The translations under genes and the position numbers were made by a program. Below, piece after piece: positions 55,501 through 63,138 of a DNA stretch of 64,000 bases. The notes below the pieces were generated by a model. It worked only from the letters and a program-made list of their open reading frames with translations, had not been told where the DNA came from and searched no databases. Where the stretch lies: positions 124,001-188,000 of the forward strand of contig CADAKQ010000001.1 of NCBI GenBank assembly GCA_902788555.1, written 5' to 3'. Each line of letters starts with the position of its first letter. Position 1 is the stretch's first letter. Source of the DNA: an uncultured Lachnospiraceae bacterium. GTDB lineage: Bacteria; Bacillota; Clostridia; Lachnospirales; Lachnospiraceae.

Positions 55501-56082
55501 AATCCGGAAAATCCGAATTCCATTACCATATATCCTATAGATTTTGACAGTAAGGAAAAGATTAAGGAAATATTGGATTCATATAATGAACGAATGAAGC
55601 TTGAGGATGAAGATAAGGTTATTGTATATACTGATATTGTCGGTACACTGATGAGCTCTGTTACGGATATTACAAATGCGATTACCTATGTTTTGATTGC
55701 CTTTGTATCCATTTCACTTGTGGTTTCTTCAATAATGATTGGTGTAATTACGTATATAAGTGTTTTGGAGCGTAGAAAGGAAATCGGAATTCTCAGGGCT
55801 ATAGGTGCTTCAAAGCATAATATATCTCAGGTATTCAATGCGGAAACCTTCATCATAGGATTACTTGCGGGTATTATGGGTATTGTAGTGACACTTATAT
55901 TGATTGTTCCGATTAATCATATAATCGCTTCATTTACCGATCAGCCTATAAGGGCGGCGTTGCCGTTTTTCGGAGGGGTATCCTTGGTATTGCTTTCTGT
56001 GATACTTACTTTGATTGGTGGAATAATCCCATCGAGAAAGGCGGCAAAGAGTGATCCTGTGGCAGCACTTAGGACAGAATAA
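52555..56082 (+). CDS. Fused ABC ATPase-FtsX permease with large repeat-bearing ectodomain
   Basis: 1175 residues. ATPase domain at 1-225 ([45 protein letters not shown]), a membrane segment near 265, about 750 residues outside, then three membrane segments ending near 1165 (RRKEIGILRAIGASKHNISQ). The outer region carries three tandem repeats of exactly 64 residues, with Gly-Tyr at residues 706, 770 and 834, each containing an IGDYL-like motif, then a Met-rich helix. The MacB-like fused layout makes it self-sufficient as a homodimer. Substrate unknown. GAAAGGAAAAG lies before the ATG. Confidence 0.92.
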   Translation: MLQIKGIKKEYKTGGRVSLALNDVSLALRDNEFVAILGPSGSGKTTLLNIIGGLDRYNSGDLIINGISTKKYSDRDWDSYRNHAVGFIFQSYNLIPHQNVLSNVELALTISGVSKKERRKRAEEALIKVGLKEHMHKLPSQMSGGQMQRVAIARALVNDPEILLADEPTGALDSETSVQIMELLKEVAKDRLVVMVTHNPELAEQYSNRIVRLKDGIITSDTNPVTDEELKDEGAVHKNMGKSSMSFITALALSFNNLRTKLARTILVAFAGSIGIIGIALILSLSNGVDVYIKTVEEETLKEYPLQITSQSFDLSVLAPEYADEDEDDKAKKKREETEVREFRMASRAFSTVTSNDLAALKKFIDSPESGMDEVTRAVEYSYGVAPLLYQTNGDSVRQVNPDKTFSALGFGNTGSMSSILSSVSSTNVFFEMPKDTGLYEGQYDVMAGRWPQNYNECVVVLTSGGALADVAVYAMGLRDASELDEIVESFMRGEKIETDTEEYSYKYTDLIGITFKLVIPGDLYAYDENFDIWTDKSGDDKYMKELLDSCEDVTVVGVVRPKEDAVTTMLQLGINYPYTLSEHVQKEAEKRKIVQAQLSDPDTDVFTGLKFGEDENRDELGVEDMFTIDEDKMQEAFKIDESALAFDYSGIDLDASDISIVVNPEDFSMDFPELSEAEIADMISGVKFNMSEEAQREMFNQIIAGYLVYAANDPSTNYANMQSAIGDYLNTESARKVITDNVREIIETSGQQIISTEELASLGSSLLSGYSGWAVSNGYITPEDMQSHIGEYLATEEAQGIINQAENSMINNLMLISVSDEQINKLMTELYAGYITYAAQNNMPDPTKLLPSFSDYLSTPEASAIIMDGVSKSLDTSELENRMTQTMGNYSKEISEQLAKGMENMMQSAMEALGSRIKTGMENAMGNMGESLENAFSFDEKAFAEAITLNMSEQEMSELFTTLLSDEHSTYEGNLRKLSYINPENPNSITIYPIDFDSKEKIKEILDSYNERMKLEDEDKVIVYTDIVGTLMSSVTDITNAITYVLIAFVSISLVVSSIMIGVITYISVLERRKEIGILRAIGASKHNISQVFNAETFIIGLLAGIMGIVVTLILIVPINHIIASFTDQPIRAALPFFGGVSLVLLSVILTLIGGIIPSRKAAKSDPVAALRTE
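54640..55220 (+). repeat. Three tandem 64-residue protein repeats in the ABC exporter
   Basis: Gly codons of the AGYLVYAA, SGYSGWAV and AGYITYAA motifs start at 54670, 54862 and 55054, spacing exactly 192 bp each time. Downstream pattern in each unit: M(Q/L)S-x-IG(D/E)YL-x-T-(E/P)-x-A-x-x-I-I. Diverged at DNA level, so the duplication is old. Outer limits are approximate. Confidence 0.85.
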
Positions 56083-56148
56083 AATGTGTCATGGAGCGTG
56101 AGTCTTGTCGCATAGAATGTGTCATGGGACGTGAGCCTTGTCACACAG
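56083..56148 (+). repeat. Two tandem 33-bp intergenic repeats
   Basis: 56083-56115 and 56116-56148 agree at 28 of 33 positions. They contain TGTCATGG(A/G)(G/A)CGTGAG and resemble half of the hairpin at 40736 (TGTCACGGGGGCGT), so they may be decayed copies of the same REP-like family. Confidence 0.75.
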
Positions 56149-56178
56149 AAATAAGATAATATAAAAGGAGAATTTGAC

Positions 56179-56838
56179 ATGGATATTTTAGAGGCAATTG
56201 AAAAAAGACATTCTGTAAGAGTCTATAAGGACATACCTGTAGCAGAGGATGTAAGAACAAAGCTTGATGCTTTTGTGGAGAAATGTAAAAATGAAAGCGG
56301 TCTTTCAATAAAGGTTGTATATGATGATCCGGAAATATTTGACTCAAGACTTGCACATTACGGTAATTTTAAAAATGCAAATAATCTTATCATAATGGCA
56401 GGAGATAAGAATACCGATAACGATGAAAAATGTGGTTACTATGGAGAAAAGATAGCCTTATATGCACAGACTCTCGGACTCAATACCTGTTGGGCGGCAC
56501 TTACCTTTAGCAGAGGCAAGGTTAGGAAAATGCTTGATGAAGGTGACAGATTATGTGTAGTTATAGCCTTTGGATATGGTGAAACTGAAGGCGTGGAAAG
56601 AAAGAGTAAGAGTATAGAAGAGGTTGTGGTATCTAAGGGAGATATGCCGGATTGGTTTGAAAAAGGTATCAAAGCTGCTCTTCTTGCACCAACTGCTGTT
56701 AATCAGCAGAAGTTTAAATTTGGTATAAAGGATGGCAAGCCTGTGGCTGTGGCATCAGGTAGAGGACCTTGCGTTAAGGTGGACCTTGGAATTGCTAAAT
56801 ATCATTTTGAGGTTGCATCAGGCAGGAAAGTATGCTAA
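56179..56838 (+). CDS. Nitroreductase family protein (TM-nitroreductase type)
   Basis: 219 residues. Begins MDILEAIEKRHSVRVYKD, the flavin-binding nitroreductase start; GEKIALYAQTLGLNTCWAALTF and APTAVNQQKFKF are the FMN-contact regions. Probably an FMN-dependent NAD(P)H oxidoreductase; the physiological substrate is not predictable. AAAGGAG is 8 bases before the ATG. It precedes the cobalamin riboswitch locus, whose promoter lies inside its 3' end, so it is a separate unit. Confidence 0.88.
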   Translation: MDILEAIEKRHSVRVYKDIPVAEDVRTKLDAFVEKCKNESGLSIKVVYDDPEIFDSRLAHYGNFKNANNLIIMAGDKNTDNDEKCGYYGEKIALYAQTLGLNTCWAALTFSRGKVRKMLDEGDRLCVVIAFGYGETEGVERKSKSIEEVVVSKGDMPDWFEKGIKAALLAPTAVNQQKFKFGIKDGKPVAVASGRGPCVKVDLGIAKYHFEVASGRKVC

Positions 56839-56841
56839 TAT
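56813..56841 (+). promoter_or_regulatory. Predicted promoter of the cobalamin-riboswitch transcript
   Basis: TTGCAT (56813-56818) within the end of the nitroreductase gene, 17-base spacer, TAATAT (56836-56841). A start near 56848 leaves just enough room for the whole aptamer. Confidence 0.6.
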
Positions 56842-56854
56842 ATGCGAATGAAAA

Positions 56855-57178
56855 TTAGATACATGCGGTAATCGGTGCCGATATACTTAGATTATTCTTA
56901 TATGGATATTTGTGTATGAAATGCTTCTTACAATAAGTATTGACGTTAAAAGGGAAGCAGGTGTGAATCCTGCACGATCTCGTCACTGTATTAGAGGAGT
57001 ATAGGGTATGTGCATTTAAATGTGTGTTCAGAATACATTTTTTTGCAGCCACTGACAGATTATTTGTTGGGAAGGTATATCCTGTATGATGATGCTTAAG
57101 CCAGGAAACCTGCCGATTATTAGGGTACAGGGATATAATCCCGGATTACGAGGCATTAATCGTACCGTTAAAACACGA
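56855..57178 (+). promoter_or_regulatory. Cobalamin (AdoCbl-type) riboswitch
   Basis: All core elements are present in order: GGTGCC (56874-56879), AAAAGGGAAGCAGGTGTGAA with ATCCTGC (56948 onward), GCCACTG (57047-57053), GGGAAGG (57069-57075) and the B12 box AAGCCAGGAAACCTGCC (57098-57114). Downstream pairing GGTAC/GTACC encloses GGGAT/ATCCC, which could form the expression platform with the leader up to 57342. Expected to repress the CbiK-lipoprotein gene when cobalamin is plentiful. Confidence 0.95.
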
Positions 57179-57342
57179 ATTATTTCGGGTTCTTCTTTTA
57201 ATGTCTTTTACTTTTATGTAGGAGACTTTTTTACTTTATGGAAGAGTTTTTCCATTAAGTATAATAACGGGAAAATAAACGGATATGAATGGATTTTATT
57301 TTTGTGCTTTGTCTGTATCATATAAAAGGAGGACATTTAATT

Positions 57343-58383
57343 ATGAGAAAGAAACTTTTGGTACTTGCACTTGCAGGTTGTATGGTACTTGCAACAGGCT
57401 GTGGTAAGGATGAGGCTGATAAGGAAACTACCACAGCAGAGGAAACAACAACAGAAGCAGTTACGGAAGAGGTAACTGAGGAAGCAACCGAAGAGGCTAC
57501 GGAGGAAGCTTCTGATGATGCAGAGGAGGAAGATGAGGAGGATTATACTACAGGTGATGCAAGCCTTGATAATCCTTTGAATCAGGATGATATAGGTGAA
57601 TCAGAGCTTTTGGTTGTAAGCTTCGGTACAAGCTTCAATGATAACAGAAGACTTACAATCGGTGCCATAGAGGGTGCACTTGCTGATGCATTTCCTGATT
57701 ACGGCGTACGCAGAGGCTTTACAAGTCAGATTATAATCGACCATGTGAAGAGTCGTGATGGTGAGGTTATAGATAATGTGGGTGAGGCTCTTGACAGAGC
57801 TGTTGCAAATGGGGTTAAGACACTTGTTGTTCAGCCTACACATCTTATGGATGGTTATGAGTATAATGACCTTGTTGATGAAATCGGTCAGTATGCGGAT
57901 GCTTTTGATCAGATTAGTATAGGTGAGCCGCTTCTTACTACAGATGAGGATTTTAAGGCTGTTGCAGAGGCTATCGTTGCGGCAACAAGCGAATACGATG
58001 ACGGTAAGACTGCAATCTGCTTTATGGGACATGGAACCGAAGCTGATTCAAACGGCGTATATGCACATATGCAGGAGGTCCTTGATGAGCTCGGCTATGA
58101 GAATTATTTTATAGGTACTGTTGAAGCAACTCCAAGCCTTGATGACCTTATAGCTGCAGTAGGCGAGGGTGAATACGAAAGAGTAGTTCTTGAGCCTCTT
58201 ATGGTTGTTGCAGGCGACCATGCTAACAATGATATGGCAGGTGATGAAGAGGATTCATGGAAGTCAACCTTTGAAGCAGAGGGCTATGAGGTTGTATGTG
58301 TATTAAGAGGTCTCGGTGAGTTTCCTGATATCCAGAAGCTTTATATCCAGCATGCTCAGGAGGCTATAGATAAGCTTAATTAA
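57343..58383 (+). CDS. cbiK: Lipid-anchored CbiK-type cobaltochelatase
   Basis: 346 residues. Lipobox LATGC with Cys20, Thr/Glu-rich spacer to residue 85, then a full CbiK domain (LLVVSFGTSFNDNRR start). Residues matching the metal-binding and catalytic set of CbiK are His230 (CFMGHGTEAD), Glu261 (TVEATPS) and His293 (VVAGDHANND). Classical CbiK inserts cobalt into sirohydrochlorin in the cytosol; this one should sit outside the membrane. Exported relatives that bind haem are known from Desulfovibrio. GGAGG precedes ATG 57343. Controlled by the riboswitch above and grouped with a BtuFCD-like transporter. Confidence 0.92.
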   Translation: MRKKLLVLALAGCMVLATGCGKDEADKETTTAEETTTEAVTEEVTEEATEEATEEASDDAEEEDEEDYTTGDASLDNPLNQDDIGESELLVVSFGTSFNDNRRLTIGAIEGALADAFPDYGVRRGFTSQIIIDHVKSRDGEVIDNVGEALDRAVANGVKTLVVQPTHLMDGYEYNDLVDEIGQYADAFDQISIGEPLLTTDEDFKAVAEAIVAATSEYDDGKTAICFMGHGTEADSNGVYAHMQEVLDELGYENYFIGTVEATPSLDDLIAAVGEGEYERVVLEPLMVVAGDHANNDMAGDEEDSWKSTFEAEGYEVVCVLRGLGEFPDIQKLYIQHAQEAIDKLN

Positions 58384-58400
58384 TCTATTAAAGTATGTAC

Positions 58401-58626
58401 GGTTGAAGCAGATTATCTGTGATTGACAAGCATATGTGTAACTTGCCATCAATTTGTGAAATCAGGGCATATGCCATCTCTATATTAGCACGAAATCGAT
58501 AAACTCGCTTCGCTCAGACATATCGATTTCTGAGCTAATATATTCGATGCCATATTGCTGATTTTACACAAATTGGGCAAAATGTTACACATATACTTGT
58601 CACTCGCAATCTAATCTGCTTCGACC
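58401..58626. repeat. Long imperfect inverted repeat (foldback), 226 bp
   Basis: The two halves are complementary over nearly their whole length: GGTTGAAGCAGATTA on the left against TAATCTGCTTCGACC on the right, and internally GACAAGCATATGTGTAAC against GTTACACATATACTTGTC, and TATATTAGC/GCTAATATA. The tip contains CTCGCTTCGCTCAG. No open frame, T-run or clear target duplication. It fills most of the 340-bp gap between the chelatase and the next lipoprotein; the rest holds a weak TTCGAA-17-TATAAT at 58635-58663. Confidence 0.88.
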
Positions 58627-58723
58627 GATATAGTTTCGAATTCGATTGTTGATATGTTATAATACTATTCATATAAGCCAATATAAGAATATTAGAAATT
58701 AGAAAAATGTAAGAGGAATTGTT

Positions 58724-59707
58724 ATGAAAAAGTTTTTTAGCAAGGCTGTTGTAATATCAGTATTTTTAGCTCTTGGATTGACAGGCTGTGCTTCTGATAA
58801 GAAGGATGATACAACTGCTGTAAGCGAGACAGAAATAGTAACTGAGGATGCGACTGAGGAAGTTACTACAGAGGATGTGGTTAAAGAAGATAATGAAGCT
58901 GATACAGAGGAGGCTACTGCATCGGATTCTTCGGATAAGGTTGCAGATGCTTCTGAGATGACAACTATTGATGAGGTTGTAGAAGAGGGTATGGTTCCTA
59001 TATATGCTGACCAGGTTAATGATGGTGTATATGATGTTACTGTATCTTCCAGCTCGTCTATGTTTAAGATTGTAAGCTGTGAATTAACCGTTGCGGATGG
59101 TAAGATGACTGCAACTATGCATATGAGCGGTACAAGCTATCTTTATCTCTATCCGGGAACAGGTATAGAAGCAGTAGATGCAGATGAAGCTGATTACATC
59201 CCGTTTGATGAAGCGGCGGACGGTTCACACAGCTTTGAATTTCCTGTAGAAGCCTTAGATGAGGGTATACCTTGTGCGGCATACAGTAAGAATAAGGAAA
59301 AATGGTATGACAGAACCATACTTTTCCGTGTGGACTCACTTCCGGTAGATGCCTTTAAGGAAGGTGTATTTACAACGGTTGATTCTCTTGGACTTTCAGA
59401 CGGAACTTATACTGTAGAGGTAAGTCTTGCAGGCGGTTCAGGTAAGGCAAGCGTTGATTCACCGGCTGACATAAAGGTAGAAAACGGAGAATGTATCGCA
59501 ACTATCGTATGGAGCAGTCCTAATTATGATTATATGGTTGTAAACGGGGAGAAATATCTGCCTGTTAATACAGAGGGGAATTCTGTATTTGAAATACCTG
59601 TAACCATATTTGATAAGAATATGAAGGTTATAGCAGATACAACCGCTATGAGTGAGCCTCATGAGATAGAATATACACTTTATTTTGATTCGACGACAAT
59701 TAAGTAA
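58724..59707 (+). CDS. Two-domain surface lipoprotein, possibly haem/metal-ligand binding
   Basis: 327 residues. Lipobox LGLTGC with Cys22, Glu/Thr-rich spacer, then two related beta-domains starting NDGVYDVTVSSSSSMFKIV (about residue 96) and SDGTYTVEVSLAGGSGKAS (about 223). Each has a strand with ATMHMSGTSYLYLYPG or ATIVWSSPNYDYMVVNGEKY and a PV linker. The pattern recalls NEAT-like ligand-binding domains found with iron or cobalamin uptake genes of Lachnospiraceae, but this is a visual resemblance. Placed between CbiK and the binding protein. GAGGAAT lies before the ATG. Confidence 0.82.
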   Translation: MKKFFSKAVVISVFLALGLTGCASDKKDDTTAVSETEIVTEDATEEVTTEDVVKEDNEADTEEATASDSSDKVADASEMTTIDEVVEEGMVPIYADQVNDGVYDVTVSSSSSMFKIVSCELTVADGKMTATMHMSGTSYLYLYPGTGIEAVDADEADYIPFDEAADGSHSFEFPVEALDEGIPCAAYSKNKEKWYDRTILFRVDSLPVDAFKEGVFTTVDSLGLSDGTYTVEVSLAGGSGKASVDSPADIKVENGECIATIVWSSPNYDYMVVNGEKYLPVNTEGNSVFEIPVTIFDKNMKVIADTTAMSEPHEIEYTLYFDSTTIK

Positions 59708-59794
59708 TAATTAGGATTTTAAACTTAATAAATTAAAATTATATATTTTATAAAAAATAAAGTATTCTTATTAATTATTTATAGGAAATTAAAA

Positions 59795-60982
59795 ATGACA
59801 AGTAAAAAGACAGAAAATACGAATTTGTTGCTTTGCATTCTGTTGATATTTTCACTTGTGCTGACAGGCTGCGGAGCAAATAAAAAAACTAATAACGAAG
59901 TAAGCAGTAACACAGATGCAATTAATGAAGAAGCCCCTTTGATAGAGGGGCTTCATTTTAAGGAAATTGTTCCGCTTGATTATGCAAAGTGTTTTACTAT
60001 TTACAGATATGAGGAAGGTTATTCTCTTATCAGTGTAAGTGACGGAAGGAATTATTTACTTGTGCCTGAGGGTAAGGTTGTCCCTGATGGTGTAAAGGAT
60101 TATTTTATAATTAAAAAGCCTGTTTCTAATATATATCTTGCTTCAACCTCAACTATGGCGCTATTTAACGCTATGGATGCACTTGATGTGATAGGCACTA
60201 CATCTCTTAATGCAAATGACTGGTATATAGAAGCAGTAAGAGAGGCTATGGAGGATGAAAGTATTGTCTTTGCAGGTAAGTATTCGGAGCCTGATTATGA
60301 ATATCTGATGGATGATGAATGTAAGCTTGCCATAGAAAATACGATGATTCTTCATACCCCTGAAGTTCAGGAAAAATTGGAAGAACTTGGAATTACGGTT
60401 TTTATCGACTGCTCAAGTTACGAGGAACATCCTCTTGCAAGAAGCGAATGGATAAAGGTTTATGCAGAGATAACAGACAGACAGGACGAAGCAGATGCAT
60501 TTTTTGCCGAGCAGAAAAAATATGTTGAGGAGCTTTCGGATTATGAAAGCACAGGAAAGACTGTCGCATATTTTTATATAAATGAATCCGGCTCTGTTGT
60601 CGTGCGAAAGACCTCTGATTACATACCGAAGATGATTGAGATAGCAGGCGGAGATTACATATTTGATGACCTTGGAGCTGATGATGAAAAAGCATCATCG
60701 AGCACAAACATTACCATGGAAGAGTTTTATAATACTGCGAAGGATGTTGACTATCTTATATATAATGCAACCATTGATAATCCGCTTCACAGTATAGATG
60801 AATTAATAGATAAAAATGAGCTGTTCGCAGAGTTTAAAGCAGTTAAAAATGATAATGTATGGTGTACGGAAAAGAATATGTTTCAGGCTACGGATGTTAT
60901 TGGAAATATAATCGGAGATTTCCATACTGTTTTGACTGACGAAAGTGCCGAAACGCTTGAATTCCTTTATAGGATACATTGA
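59795..60982 (+). CDS. ABC transporter substrate-binding lipoprotein (BtuF/FhuD type)
   Basis: 395 residues. Lipobox LVLTGC with Cys26. Helical-backbone periplasmic binding fold of class III: YLASTSTMALFNAMDALDVIG, a long helix domain, and the conserved VAYFYINESGSVVVRK with YIPKMIEIAGGDYIFDD. These proteins carry cobalamin, haem or siderophores. Adjacent riboswitch and cobalamin genes favour a corrinoid. Weak ribosome site AGGAAA. The permease and ATPase follow after the second foldback. Confidence 0.9.
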   Translation: MTSKKTENTNLLLCILLIFSLVLTGCGANKKTNNEVSSNTDAINEEAPLIEGLHFKEIVPLDYAKCFTIYRYEEGYSLISVSDGRNYLLVPEGKVVPDGVKDYFIIKKPVSNIYLASTSTMALFNAMDALDVIGTTSLNANDWYIEAVREAMEDESIVFAGKYSEPDYEYLMDDECKLAIENTMILHTPEVQEKLEELGITVFIDCSSYEEHPLARSEWIKVYAEITDRQDEADAFFAEQKKYVEELSDYESTGKTVAYFYINESGSVVVRKTSDYIPKMIEIAGGDYIFDDLGADDEKASSSTNITMEEFYNTAKDVDYLIYNATIDNPLHSIDELIDKNELFAEFKAVKNDNVWCTEKNMFQATDVIGNIIGDFHTVLTDESAETLEFLYRIH

Positions 60983-60993
60983 GTTCTTTTTGA

Positions 60994-61187
60994 CAAATTG
61001 AGTGTGTAGACAAGTTTCAACGCAAACACGCTCTCGCTCGGTTTTTTACGTTGCGGTACTAAACTCCTTGTCTTAAAATGATAATTAACTTCTTACTTCG
61101 TAAGGTTAATTATCATTTAAGCCAAATCGCTAAGTACCGACGTAAAAAAGACGGTTTGCTTATGAAACTGTCTACACACTCAATTTG
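60994..61187. repeat. Long imperfect inverted repeat (foldback), 194 bp
   Basis: Ends CAAATTGAGTGTGTAGACA and TGTCTACACACTCAATTTG are complementary; inner segments TTTTTTACGT/ACGTAAAAAA, CGGTACT/AGTACCG and AATGATAATTAAC/GTTAATTATCATT pair across a tip near 61094. Sequence differs from the 58401 foldback. It sits between the binding-protein gene and the permease promoter, and its right end supplies part of the -35 of that promoter. No open frame inside. Confidence 0.88.
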
Positions 61188-61213
61188 ATTTACACAGTGA
61201 AAAGGGATATAAT
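61185..61213 (+). promoter_or_regulatory. Predicted promoter of permease-ATPase-cobQ transcript
   Basis: TTGATT (61185-61190), 17-base spacer, perfect TATAAT (61208-61213). The -35 begins in the last three bases of the foldback. Confidence 0.55.
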
Positions 61214-61251
61214 TGTTTTTAATATGTACTATTTATTTGAGGATATGAAGT

Positions 61252-62304
61252 ATGGTAAAAAAAGATAATTCGATTAATTTTGAAAAACATAGTACGAAAA
61301 GTAAAATAAGATATTCTTTTTTCTTTGTTTTTATGCTTATTCTCTTTATAATTATTACGATTTTGAATATTAATATCGGTTCGGTTGATATTTCCGTACC
61401 GGATATTTTTAAGATTATTTTTTTGAGAGAGGGAGAGAAGGGCTATTATAATATTATCTGGCATATCAGACTTCCGAGGATTTGCATGGCTGCGATTTTA
61501 GGCGGAGCACTTTCGCTGTCTGGGCTTTTGCTTCAGATTTTTTTCAATAATCCTATTGCAGGTCCTTATATTCTCGGTATCTCTTCGGGTGCCAAAATGG
61601 TGGTTGCGCTTACCCTTGTTTTCTTTCTTGAGAGATTCGGGAGGGTTTCATCCATTTCTCTTGTTATTGCGGCATTTGCCGGTTCTATGCTCTCGATAGC
61701 ATTTATTCTTGTTTTATCCAGATACATTAAGTCTATGTCGGTTCTTATAATCGGCGGTATAATGATTAATTATATCTGCTCGGCCATTACGGATTTTATC
61801 ATAACCTTTGCAAGCGATTTGGACATTATCAATCTTCACGGCTGGTCACTCGGAAGCTTTTCGGCTTCTAACTGGCGTGATGTTTTTATTGCATTTGTTA
61901 TAGTAACGATTACATCGATTATCATATTTATACTTGCAAAGCCGATAAGTGCATTTTTGCTCGGAGAAGCTTATGCAAAAAGTGTAGGAGTAAATATAAG
62001 GGTGTTCAGGGTTGTGCTTATTCTTTTGTCGAGCGTTCTTTCGGCATGTGTGACAGCTTTTGCAGGCCCTATATCCTTTGTCGGTATCGCGGTGCCTCAT
62101 CTTATAAAGAGAGGGCTTCGTACTTCCAAGCCAATAATTGTTATACCGGCATGCTTTATAGGCGGAAGTATATTCTGCATGGTATGTGACCTTATAGCGA
62201 GGACTGCATTTTCACCGACAGAGCTTAATATAAGCACGGTTACGGCGGTATTTGGTGCACCGATAGTTATTGCGATGCTGATTAAGGGCAGCAAGAGGGA
62301 GTAG
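61252..62304 (+). CDS. FecCD/BtuC-type ABC permease
   Basis: 350 residues with about ten membrane segments. Signatures: IRLPRICMAAILGGALSLSG, then NPIAGPYILGISSGAKM, GEAYAKSVGVNIR and FAGPISFVGIAVPHLIKRG, all typical of cobalamin, haem and siderophore permeases. GAGGATATGAAG precedes the ATG. It ends 3 bases before the ATPase gene, and the binding protein is just upstream. Confidence 0.93.
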   Translation: MVKKDNSINFEKHSTKSKIRYSFFFVFMLILFIIITILNINIGSVDISVPDIFKIIFLREGEKGYYNIIWHIRLPRICMAAILGGALSLSGLLLQIFFNNPIAGPYILGISSGAKMVVALTLVFFLERFGRVSSISLVIAAFAGSMLSIAFILVLSRYIKSMSVLIIGGIMINYICSAITDFIITFASDLDIINLHGWSLGSFSASNWRDVFIAFVIVTITSIIIFILAKPISAFLLGEAYAKSVGVNIRVFRVVLILLSSVLSACVTAFAGPISFVGIAVPHLIKRGLRTSKPIIVIPACFIGGSIFCMVCDLIARTAFSPTELNISTVTAVFGAPIVIAMLIKGSKRE

Positions 62305-62307
62305 GAA

Positions 62308-63078
62308 ATGGATTATTATTTAAAGACATCGAAGCTTTCAGTCGGATATAACGGCAAGCCGATTGTAAAGGATATAGAGTTTGGTGTAGGCAAGGGTGAG
62401 ATTCTTACGCTTATCGGTCCGAACGGCTCCGGAAAGTCTACAATTTTAAAAAGTATAACCAGACAGCTTGAGGTGGTTTCCGGTACGGTATTTATCGGTG
62501 AAAATGATTTAAAGGATATTAATTATAAGGATATGGCGAAAAAGGTTTCCGTACTTTTGACGGAGCGTGTGAGACCGGAGCTTCTTACATGCTATGACGT
62601 TGTGGCGCTTGGAAGATATCCATATACAGGTAAAATGGGAATCCTTGGCAAAGAGGATGAGAAGATAATTTACGAGTCTATGGAGATGGTCGGAATACTT
62701 TCGCTTAAGAACAGGGATTTTCAAAAGCTGAGTGACGGACAAAAGCAGCGTGTACTTTTGGCAAGGGCTATATGTCAAAAACCCGAAGTACTGGTTTTGG
62801 ATGAACCGACCTCATACCTTGATATAAAGTATAAGATAGAGCTTTTGGAGGTTTTAAAGAGGATGGCAAAAACTGAAAAGGTGGCTGTTATCTTATCCCT
62901 TCACGAGATAGAACTGGCAGGCAAGATATCTGACAAGGTGCTTTGCGTAAAGGGTGAAAATATCTCCTGCTACGGTACACCTAAAGAGGTGTTTAAGAAG
63001 AGTATAATTATGGATTTATTTGATATAGATGAGGATGCATTTAAGATGTATTTTTCAAAGGTGGATTTCTACGAATAG
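62308..63078 (+). CDS. ABC ATPase of corrinoid/iron-complex transporter (BtuD/FecE type)
   Basis: 256 residues. Walker A GPNGSGKSTILKSI near residue 35, CYDVVALGRYPYTG (the FecE-family segment), signature LSDGQKQRVLLARAI, Walker B VLVLDEPTSYLD, H-loop LSLHEIELA. Powers the FecCD-type permease. The signature Gly-Gly is DG here, which is tolerated in this family. cobQ begins 60 bases later. Confidence 0.94.
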   Translation: MDYYLKTSKLSVGYNGKPIVKDIEFGVGKGEILTLIGPNGSGKSTILKSITRQLEVVSGTVFIGENDLKDINYKDMAKKVSVLLTERVRPELLTCYDVVALGRYPYTGKMGILGKEDEKIIYESMEMVGILSLKNRDFQKLSDGQKQRVLLARAICQKPEVLVLDEPTSYLDIKYKIELLEVLKRMAKTEKVAVILSLHEIELAGKISDKVLCVKGENISCYGTPKEVFKKSIIMDLFDIDEDAFKMYFSKVDFYE

Positions 63079-63138
63079 GTTAATAAACTATTATGATAAG
63101 TTGATTAAGATTTTAACGGATTAGATTAAGAGGTATCT

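Noticed and set aside
55941..56180. Minus-strand frame with an internal peptide repeat
   Set aside because: The peptide repeat only reflects the 33-bp intergenic DNA repeat; most of the frame is antisense to the exporter gene.
57086..57325. Open frame of 79 codons starting in the riboswitch
   Set aside because: The start lies in the conserved riboswitch core near the B12 box; no recognisable protein, so it is incidental.
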